A model generated the notes under the pieces. The model was not told where the DNA came from and made no database searches. It saw only the letters and a list, made by a program, of their open reading frames with translations. The position numbers were made by a program, and so were the translations under genes. 64,000 bases of DNA from Mytilus trossulus (lineage: Eukaryota; Mollusca; Bivalvia; Mytilida; Mytilidae): positions 5,183,001 through 5,247,000 of the forward strand of contig NC_086382.1 of NCBI RefSeq assembly GCF_036588685.1. The letters run 5' to 3'. Positions 1-11,056 of the stretch are shown one piece after another. The stretch's first letter is position 1; each line of letters starts with the position of its first letter.

Positions 1-399
1 TTGATATCTTACCACTAAATATATCCATTAGCGTTTGTCTAAGATGTGTGTTCGTTAACTGAGACAACACTTCATCGTTCTCTTCTTGTTCTGCTTCTTT
101 TCTTGCCAGTATCAAGGAATCAGTAAAATATCTTATTTTGTCTGAAATCATTAATGCGAATATTTCTAGTTTAATAAACAATATATTATAACAATTTTTT
201 GCAGTTACGATTTTGGAGGTTTTACAGATCTAATGAGAGAAAAACTAATAATTACGATATATTTGTTATTTATTTATATTCTAGTAATATAAACTTCCAT
301 CGCATCCAGTCATATAAAAAATAAAGCTGTGAAGAACAGTTCAATGGGAATCCATATTAAACATTATGCATCAATAGTTATCAAAGGTATTTGACTTAT

Positions 400-500
400 A
401 AATCAATACGCCAGTCGCGCTTTTCGTCTAAGACTTATCAGTGACGCTCAGATCAAAATAGTATTAGAGCCAAACAAGTTTAAAGTTGAAGAGCATTTAT
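400..500. repeat. Interspersed bivalve-type repeat R1 fragment
   Basis: A roughly 90-bp fragment with the core 'ttttcgtctaagacttatc' followed by 'agtgacgctcagatcaaaa'. The same core recurs at about 18130-18235, 26450-26530, 26850-26990, 27125-27215, 30760-30850, 39015-39115, 61310-61415 and 63345-63450, on both strands. The copy at 39015 is the orthologous position in duplicated gene C, so this insertion predates the A/C duplication. No coding capacity is seen, and its class (SINE or fragment of a larger element) cannot be decided here. Confidence 0.7.
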
Positions 501-1615
501 TACCAAAAATTACAAAAAAGTGTGCCAATTACGTCTAAGGTTATTTATGCCTGGATAATTCGCACTTTTCTAGATCATTTTGTTTTATGGATTAGCTAAA
601 GTAACATTTAAGTCAGCAACTTTCATACAAGGCTAAAAAAGATATGCATTATAAAGGCTTACATAAAGTTACAATTATAAACATTTCAGGTTTAAATAGA
701 TCTGTTTTTGTCAACATAAAAATGTTAAGATTCTTTAAATCTGCGGTGAACTGAATTAGTAGGATTCGTGTTTCTTTTCTCTTTTGTTTTCTGTTAAAAA
801 TTGTCTTTTGTTTCCTGTTGTTTGCTTTTTGTCTGTTTGTCTTTTTCGTTTGGAAATTGCGTTGCCAGTTTATTTTCGACTTATGAGTTCAAATTTCCCT
901 TTGATATCCTTGACCTCTATCTTTACTTAATGACGATCGCCTAACTCACATAGGCTACGAATTAAAAAATGCGTTTAACAACAGGTTTTATAAAGTTGTG
1001 TAAATATATGTAGGCAGTCATGACTCCTAAAATATTTGAACTATAAACCTATAGAAAACATGAGGAGATGACATGAATACAAAGCGGAGTAAACCGATAG
1101 GGGCGTGTATTGTTTTTTCTTTTCAGTAAAACGTTCTTATACCAATGCAATAACACTCTTTCTTTGTTGCTAAACGGAGCTTCCGTAACAGATGGCAGCA
1201 CATAAACATTACAATGTTGATTTTGTTTAGAATCACAATTTAATTCAAACTCAGATAATTTGTGGGAGTAATAACAAAATTTTTAAACTTGTCTTATAAC
1301 AATGGTTATTAATTTGGTCTCTTGCCCTATTGGCAATCATACTACATCTTCTTTTTTTTATATATATCAAGAATGTACCTTTTTTATGGTTTTCTTTCTT
1401 TTATTTGTACTTGTATGTTATTTCTCCATTATATATATTCAAATGTCACACCTGAAATTTTCCTTTTTCAAATCTTATTTTAATCTGAAGCACGCATGAA
1501 GCCTATAATTGTCTTTTTACATCTGACGCAAAATATCTACTTGATTGCTTATTGTTCGGATTCCAAAGATGAAAACAATGTTTTACATATTTTTTTCTTT
1601 GTTTTTTTAATTCAA

Positions 1616-1831
1616 AATAATAAGATTTAATCATTAAGCATTAAATCAATTTAATAAATTAAGATTATCGTCTGCTAAACTAGAGTTATCTTTTCTTTAA
1701 TTTTGAAGGACTTGAGCGTCTTTTATTTACCTACATAATTTCGTAAGCGGTTTTCCCGCTTTTATTTGGTATAAAATTGCATGCTTTTCGTGATTTGTTC
1801 ATTGCGTGATTTCAACTGAAGGAACACAAAA
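1616..1831 (+). repeat. Split direct repeat A1 (5' end of Ngaro-type element)
   Basis: About 215 bp that is repeated at 7633-7848 without a difference that I could see. It begins in AATAATAAGATTTAATC and ends in GGAACACAAAA. The sequences diverge right after this, marking the repeat edge. In elements with split direct repeats this is the left terminus, used in copying the ends through a circular intermediate. Confidence 0.88.
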
Positions 1832-2549
1832 GGGAAAGGCTGAATCAGACATAAGATAAGTTCATATGTTTTAGTGATAAGTAGATATAGTTGTTGCAGT
1901 TGAATTTTCCGAATGATTTTATTTCTGTAATTTATAAAGAATAATTCTTTTTTATTTGAAAGTTGTTCTTGCAAAAAGTTTGATTCTTAATTCAATGTAT
2001 CGCTTACTTGGATAGCATTTATACTGATTAGACTATTATTTAATAGTTACATTTGTGCACACATATATTAATCATTGAATAGCATTAAATTTAAAATGCT
2101 TTAATACAGGCGATATATTTGTTTTGATTGTAATGTATGAGCGATATTCTTTAAACAGGCAATTACATGTTTGTAGTGTAAGCCGTTTTAACATTTACAT
2201 GCCCGCTAATGTTTAATTTGTTACACGTACATCTTTTATAAGTTTTTTGATTTGCGGATAATTAAATAAGCTTGGTAATTTAACTTATCGTTTATATCGA
2301 CGTTATATTTGGTTTGAAGGAACATTGCACTTGTTTTAATTGTGTTTTGTTACCAACTTCAGTTGTTTAATGCATTCAAATGTATATTAATTTTATTTAA
2401 GACAACGTAGTGGGTTATATGTGGTATTTTATTTATCTAACTTGAATGATAGAATAAGAAGTTGAATTTATATTTTGAAAGATGAATGGGATTTCAAGAC
2501 TTGATCTATGTAGCTAATCTGTTTTAATAATTATAATAGTTTATAACAA

Positions 2550-3520
2550 TGCCAAGAGGTAGAGGCAGCCGTCGTCGGCAGGACACGGTTAGAGATTCGT
2601 CTTAGAATGGCTCCCAGGGAACAACTTCAACCACCATTTAGGAATGAGAAAAGGCGCCCCAAAGTTGATGTTGATGAAGATGCCCCTGTAGTAAGACGAC
2701 GGAGGGTTGATGAACCTCAACTAGTTGCCTTGCAACCAGATGTAGAATTCAAGAGATTGAACCTGAATTAGCTGCCTTAGGTGAGGTTATTGAAGTTTTT
2801 GATGAACCTCTATGTTGCCTGGTTTTAATGAGGTTGTTATATTGATAACTCAAAAGCTGAAGGAAAAAATTTGGCATTGAATATATTGATTTGTCCCTTA
2901 TGCATCAAAACAATTTCAACAGTCAAACAAAATGAAAACACCATTGGAATTAATGACGGTATGCTGGTTATACAAAACAAAGTTAAGAAAAACCATACTG
3001 TTAATTATGTTGAGGATTGGACTGATGGTTGTATTGCTTATGTCCAGGTCCTTATTGAAAAGTATCCGGGAAAAGCAGGTGAACTTTTCTCATATATGTC
3101 AATCATAAGCGGTGCAGCGGCTGATCATCCTGTCGAAAAATGGTATTCTTATGACCAATAATTTCGTTTGAGTTGTATCAAGGGATCATACTAAAAAATG
3201 GTCATCCATAGATTTTTTTTTTTTTTTTTTGTTGTTGCGTATTTTAACTAACAATACTCAAAAACAACAGCAGGCTAATGTTGGATATAAATGCTGTGAT
3301 TTTAATTTTAAAGGTTTTTCCAATAAACGCAGTTGCCAATACAGGCATGCATGTCTCAAATGTGGTTTTAATCATCTTGCTTTACGCTGTCGTTGCTTTA
3401 TGGACTATGAATGTAATACTGGTCCATCTAGGTTTAAGACAAATAACATTTCACGTTTTGTTAACAACTCTGCTAATAGACAAAACCAAAAAGGAGGTTT
3501 TAAGCAAAGATAATTTATAA
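2550..3520 (+). pseudogene. Decayed gag-like ORF of Ngaro-type element
   Basis: A start at 2550 gives a basic N-terminus (MPRGRGSRRRQDTVRDSS) that ends at a stop after 18 residues. From 2871 the reading is open again for 96 codons and holds a patch typical of DIRS/Ngaro gag proteins, ending in EKWYSYDQ; weak continuation 'FRLSC' follows in another frame. A second patch from about 3290 has the zinc-binding pattern CCDFNF...SCQYRH.CLKCGFNH...RC, a Cys/His knuckle likely to bind the element's RNA. Several frameshifts and stops break the frame, so no full-length protein is possible. The family assignment rests on motif memory. Confidence 0.7.
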
Positions 3521-3679
3521 TTTTTCAGAACTACATCCAGACCAGTTTAATATTTGGGCCCTATGAACATCTCCGGTTAATGTAAATGAACTCTCTAAGC
3601 TTCTGGAATTATATCATGATAAGCAAAGCGCTGTTGAACTTTTGAATGGATTTAAATATGGTTTTAAAATTCATTAGGT

Positions 3680-4960
3680 CTACACGTTCATGTGAATTGT
3701 GAATATAGAAATTTGTTGTCTGTTTTGAAAAACCCTTTTGAAGCTCAAAAGAAGTGGAATAATGAGACATCATTAGGTCGATTGGCAGGCCCATTCAAAC
3801 ATAAACCTATTTCAAATCTTCGGTGCTCTCCTATTGGTTTAGTTCCTAAGAAAACTGGTGGACTTAGGTTGATAACTTATTTGTCTTACTTTCAAATGAA
3901 AGTATCAATGATTTTATTGATACTCAGTTTATCAACGTCACTTATTCATCATTTGTCAATGCAGTCAAAATTGTAAAACAAATGGAGAATTCGGCTTTAA
4001 TGGCAAAACTGAATATTAAATCGGCATTTCCTTTACTTAAATGTTATCCTGGTGATTTTGATTTACTAGGCATCTGAAACTAAATGGTCTTTACTATATC
4101 CAAAAAATAATGCCCATGGGATGTACTATTAGTTCTGCTACATTTGAAAATTTTTCAACCTTTTGCATTGGTCAGTTAAAAATAAAACGCATTCTGAAAT
4201 TTGGATCATTATCTTGATGATTTTATATTTGTTGGAGAAGCTCATAAAGATGACTGTCTCTGTCTTATGACTGCATTTTCAAAAGTTTGCTCAAACTTGG
4301 GTGTTCCTATAGCAAAAGAAAAGTTACTCTGAAAGAAGTGCGTCTTTAACAGGTTCATTGGCTTTTTGTGCAAGGGCTCTTCCCTCCAGAAGGGCATTTA
4401 TGAGGCATCTATATGGCTCTTTTAAAAATGTTAAAATATCTCATCATTTTATAAGATTGACCAAAGGAATACGAGAAGATTTGCATATGTGGCAATATGT
4501 TTATAAAGAATTTAATGGCTAAACATATATCCAAGTGAATTGGGTTTCAAATGCTGATTTACATTTGTATACTGACAGTGCAGGTGGTCATTCACTGGTT
4601 TGTGCAGCTTATTTAAATGGACCATGGGCAATTTTACAATGGCCATAATTGGGGCAAAGTTTTAAGTGACATTACTTAATTGGAAATTATGCCTATTGCT
4701 TTGGCCATCTTTTTATGGAAAGAAAGGTTTACGAATAAGAATATAATTTTTCATTGTGATAATATGGCTGTTACAATTTTAAAATCAAAATCTTCAAAAA
4801 ATGACAGGGTTATTTTTTTGTTTGTTAAGTAAAATAGTTTTGTGGACATTATTATTTAATTTTTAATTTAAAGCGTTGCATATTTTTTCAAAAACAATTT
4901 TATTGCTGATGCTTTATCTCGTGGACAGATGAAGTTCAGAGAAGTAATGCGCAATGCCGA
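3680..4960 (+). pseudogene. Decayed reverse transcriptase-RNase H of Ngaro-type element
   Basis: Patches of a DIRS-order reverse transcriptase are readable across several frames. LGRLAGPF and SPIGLVPKKTGGLRLI appear at about 3770-3880, LMAKLNIKSAF near 4000 and IMPMGCTISSATFENFS near 4105-4160. The catalytic HYLDDFIFVGEAH is at about 4207-4245; YLDD carries the two metal-binding aspartates of palm motif C. RNase H follows with YTDSAGG (about 4568-4588), FHCDNMAV (about 4750) and the end motif ADALSRG (about 4910-4930). Stops and frameshifts occur throughout. The order gag, RT, RNase H and recombinase matches Ngaro and DIRS elements rather than Gypsy or LINE elements. Confidence 0.82.
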
Positions 4961-4999
4961 CCGGACGCCACAAACTATTCAACATGAGTTCTTAGATCT

Positions 5000-5930
5000 T
5001 TTGTTATACAAGCTTCAAAATTGTTGAATTATTCAATTTCTCAAAGTACCAGAAATATTTATAAAAACGCATTACATTCGTTCAATATGTCCAGGATGGA
5101 ATATTCTATTCCCCTTAGTTGGCCACCAAGTAACAGACAAATTATTGGTTACATTGGTTTTTTTGTCACTAAACCATTATTCATCGTTACAATTAGATCA
5201 TATATATCTGGAATAAGTTACAAATTGAAAACTCAAGGGAATGAAGATTTAACTAAATCTTTTATCATTCAGAAACTTTTAGGTGGTTGTGATAGACTTT
5301 ACAATTCTTAAGATCTTCGGGCACCTTTGACTATTGATATTGATTAGATTAAATGTGGCTTTGAGGCACGTGTGTCTTCTTATTATGAAACAATATTGTT
5401 TTAAACAGCATTTAACTTAGCTTGTTGCATTTTTACGTGTGAGTGAATTTGCCATTACAACGAATGTTATGCAAGAGCATGTTTTACATAGGCGGGATGT
5501 TTATATTGACCATCTTAATTAGCTGTTTATTACGATATTTTTTTTCAAAACTGATCAAAAATGGAGATCCACTACTTTAGTTGTAAAAAATAAATAAAAA
5601 TGAATCAAATGAGATTTGTCCTCTACAAAGTTTGGAAGCCTTTTTGCAAATAAGACCTGGATATGATGGTCCTCATTTTTGCCAAATAAATGGGAAATCA
5701 TTGACAAGATTTCAGTTTCAGACTGTTTTAAACAAAGGGGGTTAGATCTTACCTACACAAAGTTGGGGCAAGGCTATTAAACATACTGATTTTGATGATA
5801 TCCACCCAACTCTTTTCGCTGATCATGGCGAATCTGTCATATATTGGCAGTGATATTTTTATTAATGCTATTCAGTCAGATTAGAGTTGTTTATTAAGAT
5901 CCAAACAGAATTTTATATCCAAATGAATTT
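5000..5930 (+). pseudogene. Decayed tyrosine recombinase of Ngaro-type element
   Basis: From 5021 a 96-codon open stretch shows the N-terminal core-binding part of a retrotransposon tyrosine recombinase: STRNIYKNALHSF, SWPPSNRQIIGYIGF, then TIRSYISGISYK and a closing KLLGGCDRLYNS. After a stop, FLRVSEFAIT near 5430-5460 resembles the first catalytic arginine box (R-x-S/G-E). A mid-domain patch ending in GPHFCQINGKSLTRFQFQ is at about 5660-5720. The second box, normally H-x-x-R near 5800, is not intact; only weak similarity remains. The enzyme would cut and rejoin a circular DNA copy into the target, which explains the lack of an integrase. It is nonfunctional here. Confidence 0.78.
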
Positions 5931-6204
5931 TAACCTATTTAAATTTGCAAGCCATCGTGCATGGACACATGAAGTTGTATGACAGTTGAATAATTTATTT
6001 CATTTGTTAAACGCATGCATCAAGTTGAACAGCTCTGTTGAGTATACAACTGTTTTGTTGTTAGTTGTAAATACAAAGTTTAAAAAATCTTATTTTTGTT
6101 GTGATATGATAGTTTATTCTCATAAAACCATGCAAGTACAAAGGTTACAGAGAAGTTGAAAAATAATATACATAAAAAAAAAAAAAAAAAAAAAAAGTTG
6201 TTTA

Positions 6205-7125
6205 TTTTGTACTGTTGTAAAGTGAAGTTGATTACTTCGTTGATCTTTTGTTAAGTACAGTTGATAACTTCGTTGATCTTTTGTATAGTAAAGTTTTTTA
6301 CTTCGTTGAACTGTGGTATAGTATGGTTGGTTACTTCGTTGTTTTGTTGTGTAGTAAAGTTGATTACTTCGTTGATCTGTTGTATAGTAAAGTTGATTAC
6401 TTCGTTGATCTGTTGTATAATAAAGTTGATAACTTCGTTGATCTGTTGTATAGTTTAGTTGATATTCTTCATTGAACTATTGTATAGTATAGTTGATATA
6501 CTTTGTTGATCTGTTGTATAGTAAAGTTGATTACTTCGTCGATCTGTTGTTTAGTAAAGTTGATTACTTCGTCGATCTGTTGTTTAGTAAAGTTGATTAC
6601 TTCGGTGATCTGTTGTATAGTAAAGTTGATTACTTCGTTGTTCTGTTGTATAGTAAAGTTGATTACTTCGTTGATCTGTTGTATAATAAAGTTGATTACT
6701 TCGTTGATCTGTTGTATAGTTTAGTTGATATTCTTCATTGGGCTGTTGTATAGTATAGTTGATTACTTTGTTGATCTGTTGTATAGTAAAGTTGATTACT
6801 TCGTTGATCTGTTGTATAGTAAAGTTGATAACTTCGTTGATCTGTTGTATAGTAAAGTTGATATTCTTTGTTGAACTGGTGTATAGTATAGTTGATATAC
6901 TTCGTTGAACTGTTGTATAGTATAGTTGATATACTTCGTTGAACTGTTGTATATTATGTTAATATACTTCGTTGAAATGTTGTATAGTATAGTTGATATA
7001 CTTCGTTGAACTGTTGTATAGTATAGTTGATATACTTCGTTGAACTGTTGTATAGTATAGTTGATATACTTCGTTGAACTAATGTCTAGTATAGTTGATA
7101 TACTTCGATGAACTAATGTTTAGTT
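6205..7125 (+). repeat. 33-bp tandem array inside the Ngaro-type element
   Basis: About 27 units with consensus near GTAAAGTTGATTACTTCGTT plus GATCTGTTGTATA, in two diverged subfamilies. The left half uses TTGATCTGTTG, while the right half (from about 6880) uses TTGAACTGTTG and TTGATATAC with some 34-bp units. The 33-bp period is a multiple of three, so several frames stay open and show spurious repeats such as VDYFVDLLYSK. A run of A lies just upstream (6174-6196). The array lies between the recombinase relic and repeat B1. It is probably noncoding expansion after insertion; other copies of the element would show whether it is original. Confidence 0.9.
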
Positions 7126-7257
7126 TTTAAACTCCGTTCAATTAATATGTTTGTTCAAAACCTAAATTTTTAATTTGTTTTGTGTGTTAAAGTTAATTTT
7201 TTGTCATGGATTGATAAATTTTGTTGGGCGATGCTTTCAAACAAGTTTGCTAGCATT

Positions 7258-7638
7258 TGGCTGAATTTATTACAGTTGGCGACTGGTAGCCCAGTTGCCA
7301 TTTTGAGAAAACATATGATGGTTGCCCTTCTATGTTTTTATCTTGGACATTAATGAGACATTGTCGATGAATGCAAATTCATAGGCCGGTTGATATATAG
7401 TTGAACTGTCCTAATAAATCCATGACAAAAAATTGCCAAAATTCAAACTTACTATTTGTTGTTTTTTATTATGATTATTATTTAGTTTGTCTTACAATTT
7501 ATCTTCAATTGTATAACGAAGGTAATCTGAAGTCATTGGAAATATTACGAGTGATTTCAATGGATTTGGGTTATCTTTTATCTGGTTTATCGAATTCCTG
7601 AATTTATATCTGATGGTTTCTTTCGAATATTTAATAAT
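7258..7638 (+). repeat. Split direct repeat B1
   Basis: About 381 bp starting TGGCTGAATTTATTACAG, repeated at 7965-8345 with only a few substitutions. It runs directly into A2, so the B1-A2 junction has the form of a circle junction for this class of element. A 66-codon open frame inside each copy (7401 and 8108) differs at only two residues because the repeat is conserved; no coding role is evident. Confidence 0.85.
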
Positions 7639-7848
7639 AAGATTTAATCATTAAGCATTAAATCAATTTAATAAATTAAGATTATCGTCTGCTAAACTAG
7701 AGTTATCTTTTCTTTAATTTTGAAGGACTTGAGCGTCTTTTATTTACCTACATAATTTCGTAAGCGGTTTTCCCGCTTTTATTTGGTATAAAATTGCATG
7801 CTTTTCGTGATTTGTTCATTGCGTGATTTCAACTGAAGGAACACAAAA
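7633..7848 (+). repeat. Split direct repeat A2
   Basis: Second copy of the A repeat, fused to the end of B1 through TTAATAATAAGATTT. The sequence after it (7849-7964, starting CCCACCCTATCCC) is unique and does not match the element interior after A1, which confirms the edge of the repeat. Confidence 0.85.
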
Positions 7849-7964
7849 CCCACCCTATCCCACCCTTGAGAATATTTTCTGCTCTCTGTTGTATATTTTC
7901 AGATATCGTTAAAGAAGCGTCATGGATTGGACAGAATATGATCTGAATATATTGATTTACTGAA

Positions 7965-8345
7965 TGGCTGAATTTATTACAGTTGGCGTCTGGTAGCCCA
8001 GTTGCCATTTGGAGAAAACATATGATGGTTGCCCTTCTATGTTTTTATCTTGGACATTAATGAGACATTGTCGATGAATGCAAATTCATAGGCCGGTTGA
8101 TATATAGTTGAACTGTCCTAATAAATCCATGACAAAAAATTGCCAAAATTCAAACTTACTATTTGTTGTTTTTTATTATGATTATTATTTAGTTTGTCTT
8201 ACAATTTATCTTCAATTGTATAACGAAGGTAATCTGGAGTCATTGGAAATATTACGAGTGATTTCAATGGATTTGGGTTATCTTTTATCTGGTATATCGA
8301 ATTCCTGAATTTATATCTGATGGTTTCTTTCGAATATTTAATAAT
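7965..8345 (+). repeat. Split direct repeat B2 (3' end of Ngaro-type element)
   Basis: Second copy of B, ending CGAATATTTAATAAT. The next bases, GTATTGTT, resume the intron sequence that follows the empty site in gene C (AATAATGTAATTTT), which fixes the right end of the insertion. Confidence 0.86.
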
Positions 8346-9793
8346 GTATTGTTATATATTAATTGTTTTTCAAATGGCATTTAGATAACTGTAAGCTTGG
8401 GTCTAGTGTGCGTTGTTATGTTTATTTCAATTACTGACAGAAATGTTTTTAATGCGAGCTTAAACGTCCATGCATTAATATTTTCCAATTATTCTATTGA
8501 CCTAACTGCGGATTAAAACAAAGACTCATTCACTCGTGATTAGTACACATCCACGAGACCAATATGTGTGGAGCTGAGGTGTAACTAAATTTCCACTCAT
8601 ATCCATTCATTGCTTACCTTTTCCCAAAACACACAGCATTTAGAATATTGGACACCATTAGATCTATGTAATTTTCTGGATTAAATGCTCCGGTTTCTTT
8701 TGCCATTAAGGGCAAACATTTATTCGTTGACTCATGAAGCACTGCTTCGAAATGAGTTCCAATCATATATTGCCTACAAAAAAGGTTCCTGTTTTTTATT
8801 TTAATGATAATCATTTCAATTCCCTTTTCAATTATCACCAGTAATGCTTGTAATGTGTTCATGTGTTTTGAAGCGAGTCGGGCACAACATATTTGCAAAT
8901 GTAGTTTTGTTTTGTAAATTATCCTCCTTAATATAAAGCATGTCGGATATACTGTCTTATACGGGTAAGAATAATTTAGAATACTAATGTTCACGCCAAT
9001 ATAATTGTTTGTTTACATACTGTTGATTGGTTAAACCGGGTCGTTAACTTATCCAACGCCTTGTAAACAATCAAATCACAACCACATGGTTAAGCAAGAA
9101 AAAAGGTATTGGCACTTTTATTTTCTGTTTAGGATCACTGGTACAAATTATCAAAATTATAGAGTAGGTCGACTATTCAGCATTTTATTATTATCTGTAA
9201 ATAATTTCGTTAAAAATGAGACTGTACTACCATAGATAACTGAACGAAAGCTTGTTTCGTTTATTACTTGGACAAATGTGATTTAGAATGACATCAGAAT
9301 AACTTTTCTCCCGCAGGTAAATTCGGACAGCCCATTGAGGTTTTGACAAAATGTCAATGAGTTAATCAAACTTATATATCAGTATAAAGATATTAATTGA
9401 CAGTGCTTCTTAAGCCTTTGTAGGCTGGCTGATTGACTTTGTATTAATGTATGTTAAAATGTTATATCAGGTTGCACTATAAATAAGTGTTCTACCCCGT
9501 CATTCTAAATGTATGATCACAGATTTGTTTTATATTGTTTATGCTAAATATGCTATAATGTATGTTGGGTTTAGATTGTCTGTTAATTCATCCTCATCCT
9601 TTGTATTGTATAGTCTTAGGCTTACAACATGTTTGCAAAGGAACAACTGAGACTTCCATGTATATCAATGATTCAAGCGTTTCATATATCTTTTATTTTT
9701 GTGCACGGTTATTTTTTACCATGACCATATACTTCAATAGTTCCATTTACTATTGATAATCAGACGTATTACTAGAATTGTTTCACTTGACTA

Positions 9794-10033
9794 GGCGGAG
9801 TTTAAGAAGTTCGTTCATTTAAAACCAGCCCATCTGTAGACAGGAGTTTTGGGATAAGCTCCGCAATGAAGTGTCCAGTTATTCGTCCCATATCATACAC
9901 TCAGTTCTTTTGTATATGCGTTTTGTGACACTGATTAGTGATTATAATTCAATAATGTTATAACGGCAATCCTCCGTATCACACACATCTTCAAATAGAC
10001 GGTCCTTATGCAAATTAAAACATAAGCTCCGCC
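9794..10033. mobile_element. Short inverted-repeat element (GGCGGAG ends), copy in gene A intron 4
   Basis: A segment of about 240 bp bounded by GGCGGAGTTTAAGAAG on the left and CATAAGCTCCGCCCGATCAG on the right, i.e. inverted GGCGGAG(C/T)TTA ends. A copy is at the paralogous place in gene C (about 42950-43190), so it predates that duplication. A third, one-ended copy lies in intron 8 of gene B (about 22208-22402). No coding capacity. It looks like a MITE; the superfamily is not determined and no clear target duplication is seen. Confidence 0.6.
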
Positions 10034-11056
10034 CGATCAGTTGAAATAACATTGGTAATATACGAGTATAAAAAGACAAAAACAATTGGCCACTTGGAGA
10101 GTAGGTGGGTTGGACAGCATGAATTATTAACGAACAGACCGGTTTCCGTGTCTATTTTATGGTAAATAAAGCCAAACGCTGTTCGAGATGCATAAAATTA
10201 TTCAGAATGCTGTATATGACTTATTATAGTGAGTTGAACATAAAGAGTCAACACAACTAATGCAGATAATTTGTGAGCTTGTCCTTATACCCATAAGTTT
10301 GCTGCTTGAAACGCTTGAAGTTCAGAGGGATTTTGTACCTTACTCTCTGTGATTCATAAAAGTGCATTGATTTAGAAAGACATATAAAAACATAATACAA
10401 CAATTCAATGATCATAGATCGTAATCACAAAATGGTCTTGACAGTGGACACCAAACTATGGATTTTACCACGTGAAAAACAATGCACATGTGCTTTCAAT
10501 AAAAGCTGATTACTATTTTGACGATAAGAAGACGGATAAAATGTCATAACTATCCTGTAAAATCTGCTATTTGTGCAAAATAAATGGGAACCTTACCCTC
10601 AGAAAGCTCTGATGGGGTTCTTGTTGTTCAGTCTTTAGTAGACTGTTGTTTTTTTATTTCTCAATTCTTTTTTCCCTCTTCGTTATCAGTTTATCTTTGA
10701 CTTATGAATTTGAAATCCCTTTACTGCCACTTTTATACCAGAATGTTTGACTTAATTATACACTTTTATTCCATTGCGTTCTATTTGTTTATGAAAGCAA
10801 TTGCTATTCCAATAAGTATTATTTTTATTTATAAACATATAAAAACTATATTCTGTAATCAAATTCATTTTACGTTAAACTATATTTAGGATATTATCTT
10901 TAAGACAGGGAACATAAAACAGCTACTCGTATTTGACTAGATAGAATAAATCAAACTTATACCTTAATGCCTTTCCCGCAATTTTTCTGTGCAGTTTCCA
11001 TGTTGGTGTATTATTCGCAAAAGCAATATTTTTACCTCCTTCGGTGAACCTATCAA

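Larger units (their letters stand above)
1621..8345 (+). mobile_element. Ngaro/PAT-type tyrosine-recombinase retrotransposon (DIRS order), decayed
   Basis: A complete but degenerate element of about 6.7 kb. Its ends show the split-direct-repeat plan known for Ngaro and PAT elements: A1 at 1616-1831, then B1 (7258-7638), A2 (7633-7848) and B2 (7965-8345) at the 3' end. Between them, in order, are a gag-like region with a Cys/His knuckle, a reverse transcriptase with YLDD, an RNase H and a tyrosine-recombinase relic, all with in-frame stops. No integrase or protease is seen, as expected for the order. The paralogous intron of gene C (about 41060-41068) reads straight through as the empty site, with a single AATAAT where the filled site has one at each end. 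This fits recombination at a short shared core. The near-identity of the two A and two B repeats suggests a fairly young insertion, while the stops show it is dead. Confidence 0.88.
1..11056 (-). pseudogene. Cytochrome P450 pseudogene A (partial, continues left)
   Basis: A relic of the P450 family seen intact in genes B and C. Three exons are recognisable on the minus strand: exon 4 at 10963-11056 (94 bp, holds the C-helix WKLHR motif), exon 5 at 8618-8773 (156 bp) and exon 7 at 13-141 (129 bp, ends in DIFS before a GTAAG donor). Each keeps the expected length, frame and splice sites. Exon 6 is missing: comparison with gene C shows a 451-bp deletion joined at about 545 through a shared CTGGA. 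Losing this 212-bp exon would shift the frame between exons 5 and 7. No exon 1-3 match is seen between 11057 and 13103, and homology to gene C stops near 11098. A Ngaro-type retrotransposon sits in intron 5. Exons 8-10, if present, lie left of the window. It cannot encode a normal P450; transcription is unknown. Confidence 0.85.

Noticed and set aside
6248-6753. Repetitive membrane-like proteins reading VDYFVDLLYSK in several frames
   Set aside because: The 33-bp period keeps frames open; no start context, no homology, and the array lies inside a dead retroelement.
7401-8308. Pair of nearly identical 66-residue open frames as a duplicated gene
   Set aside because: They are copies of the noncoding B terminal repeat of the Ngaro-type element.
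8614-8994. 126-codon minus-strand open frame as an independent gene
   Set aside because: Only its last 53 codons are meaningful: they are exon 5 of P450 pseudogene A; the rest is intron read-through.
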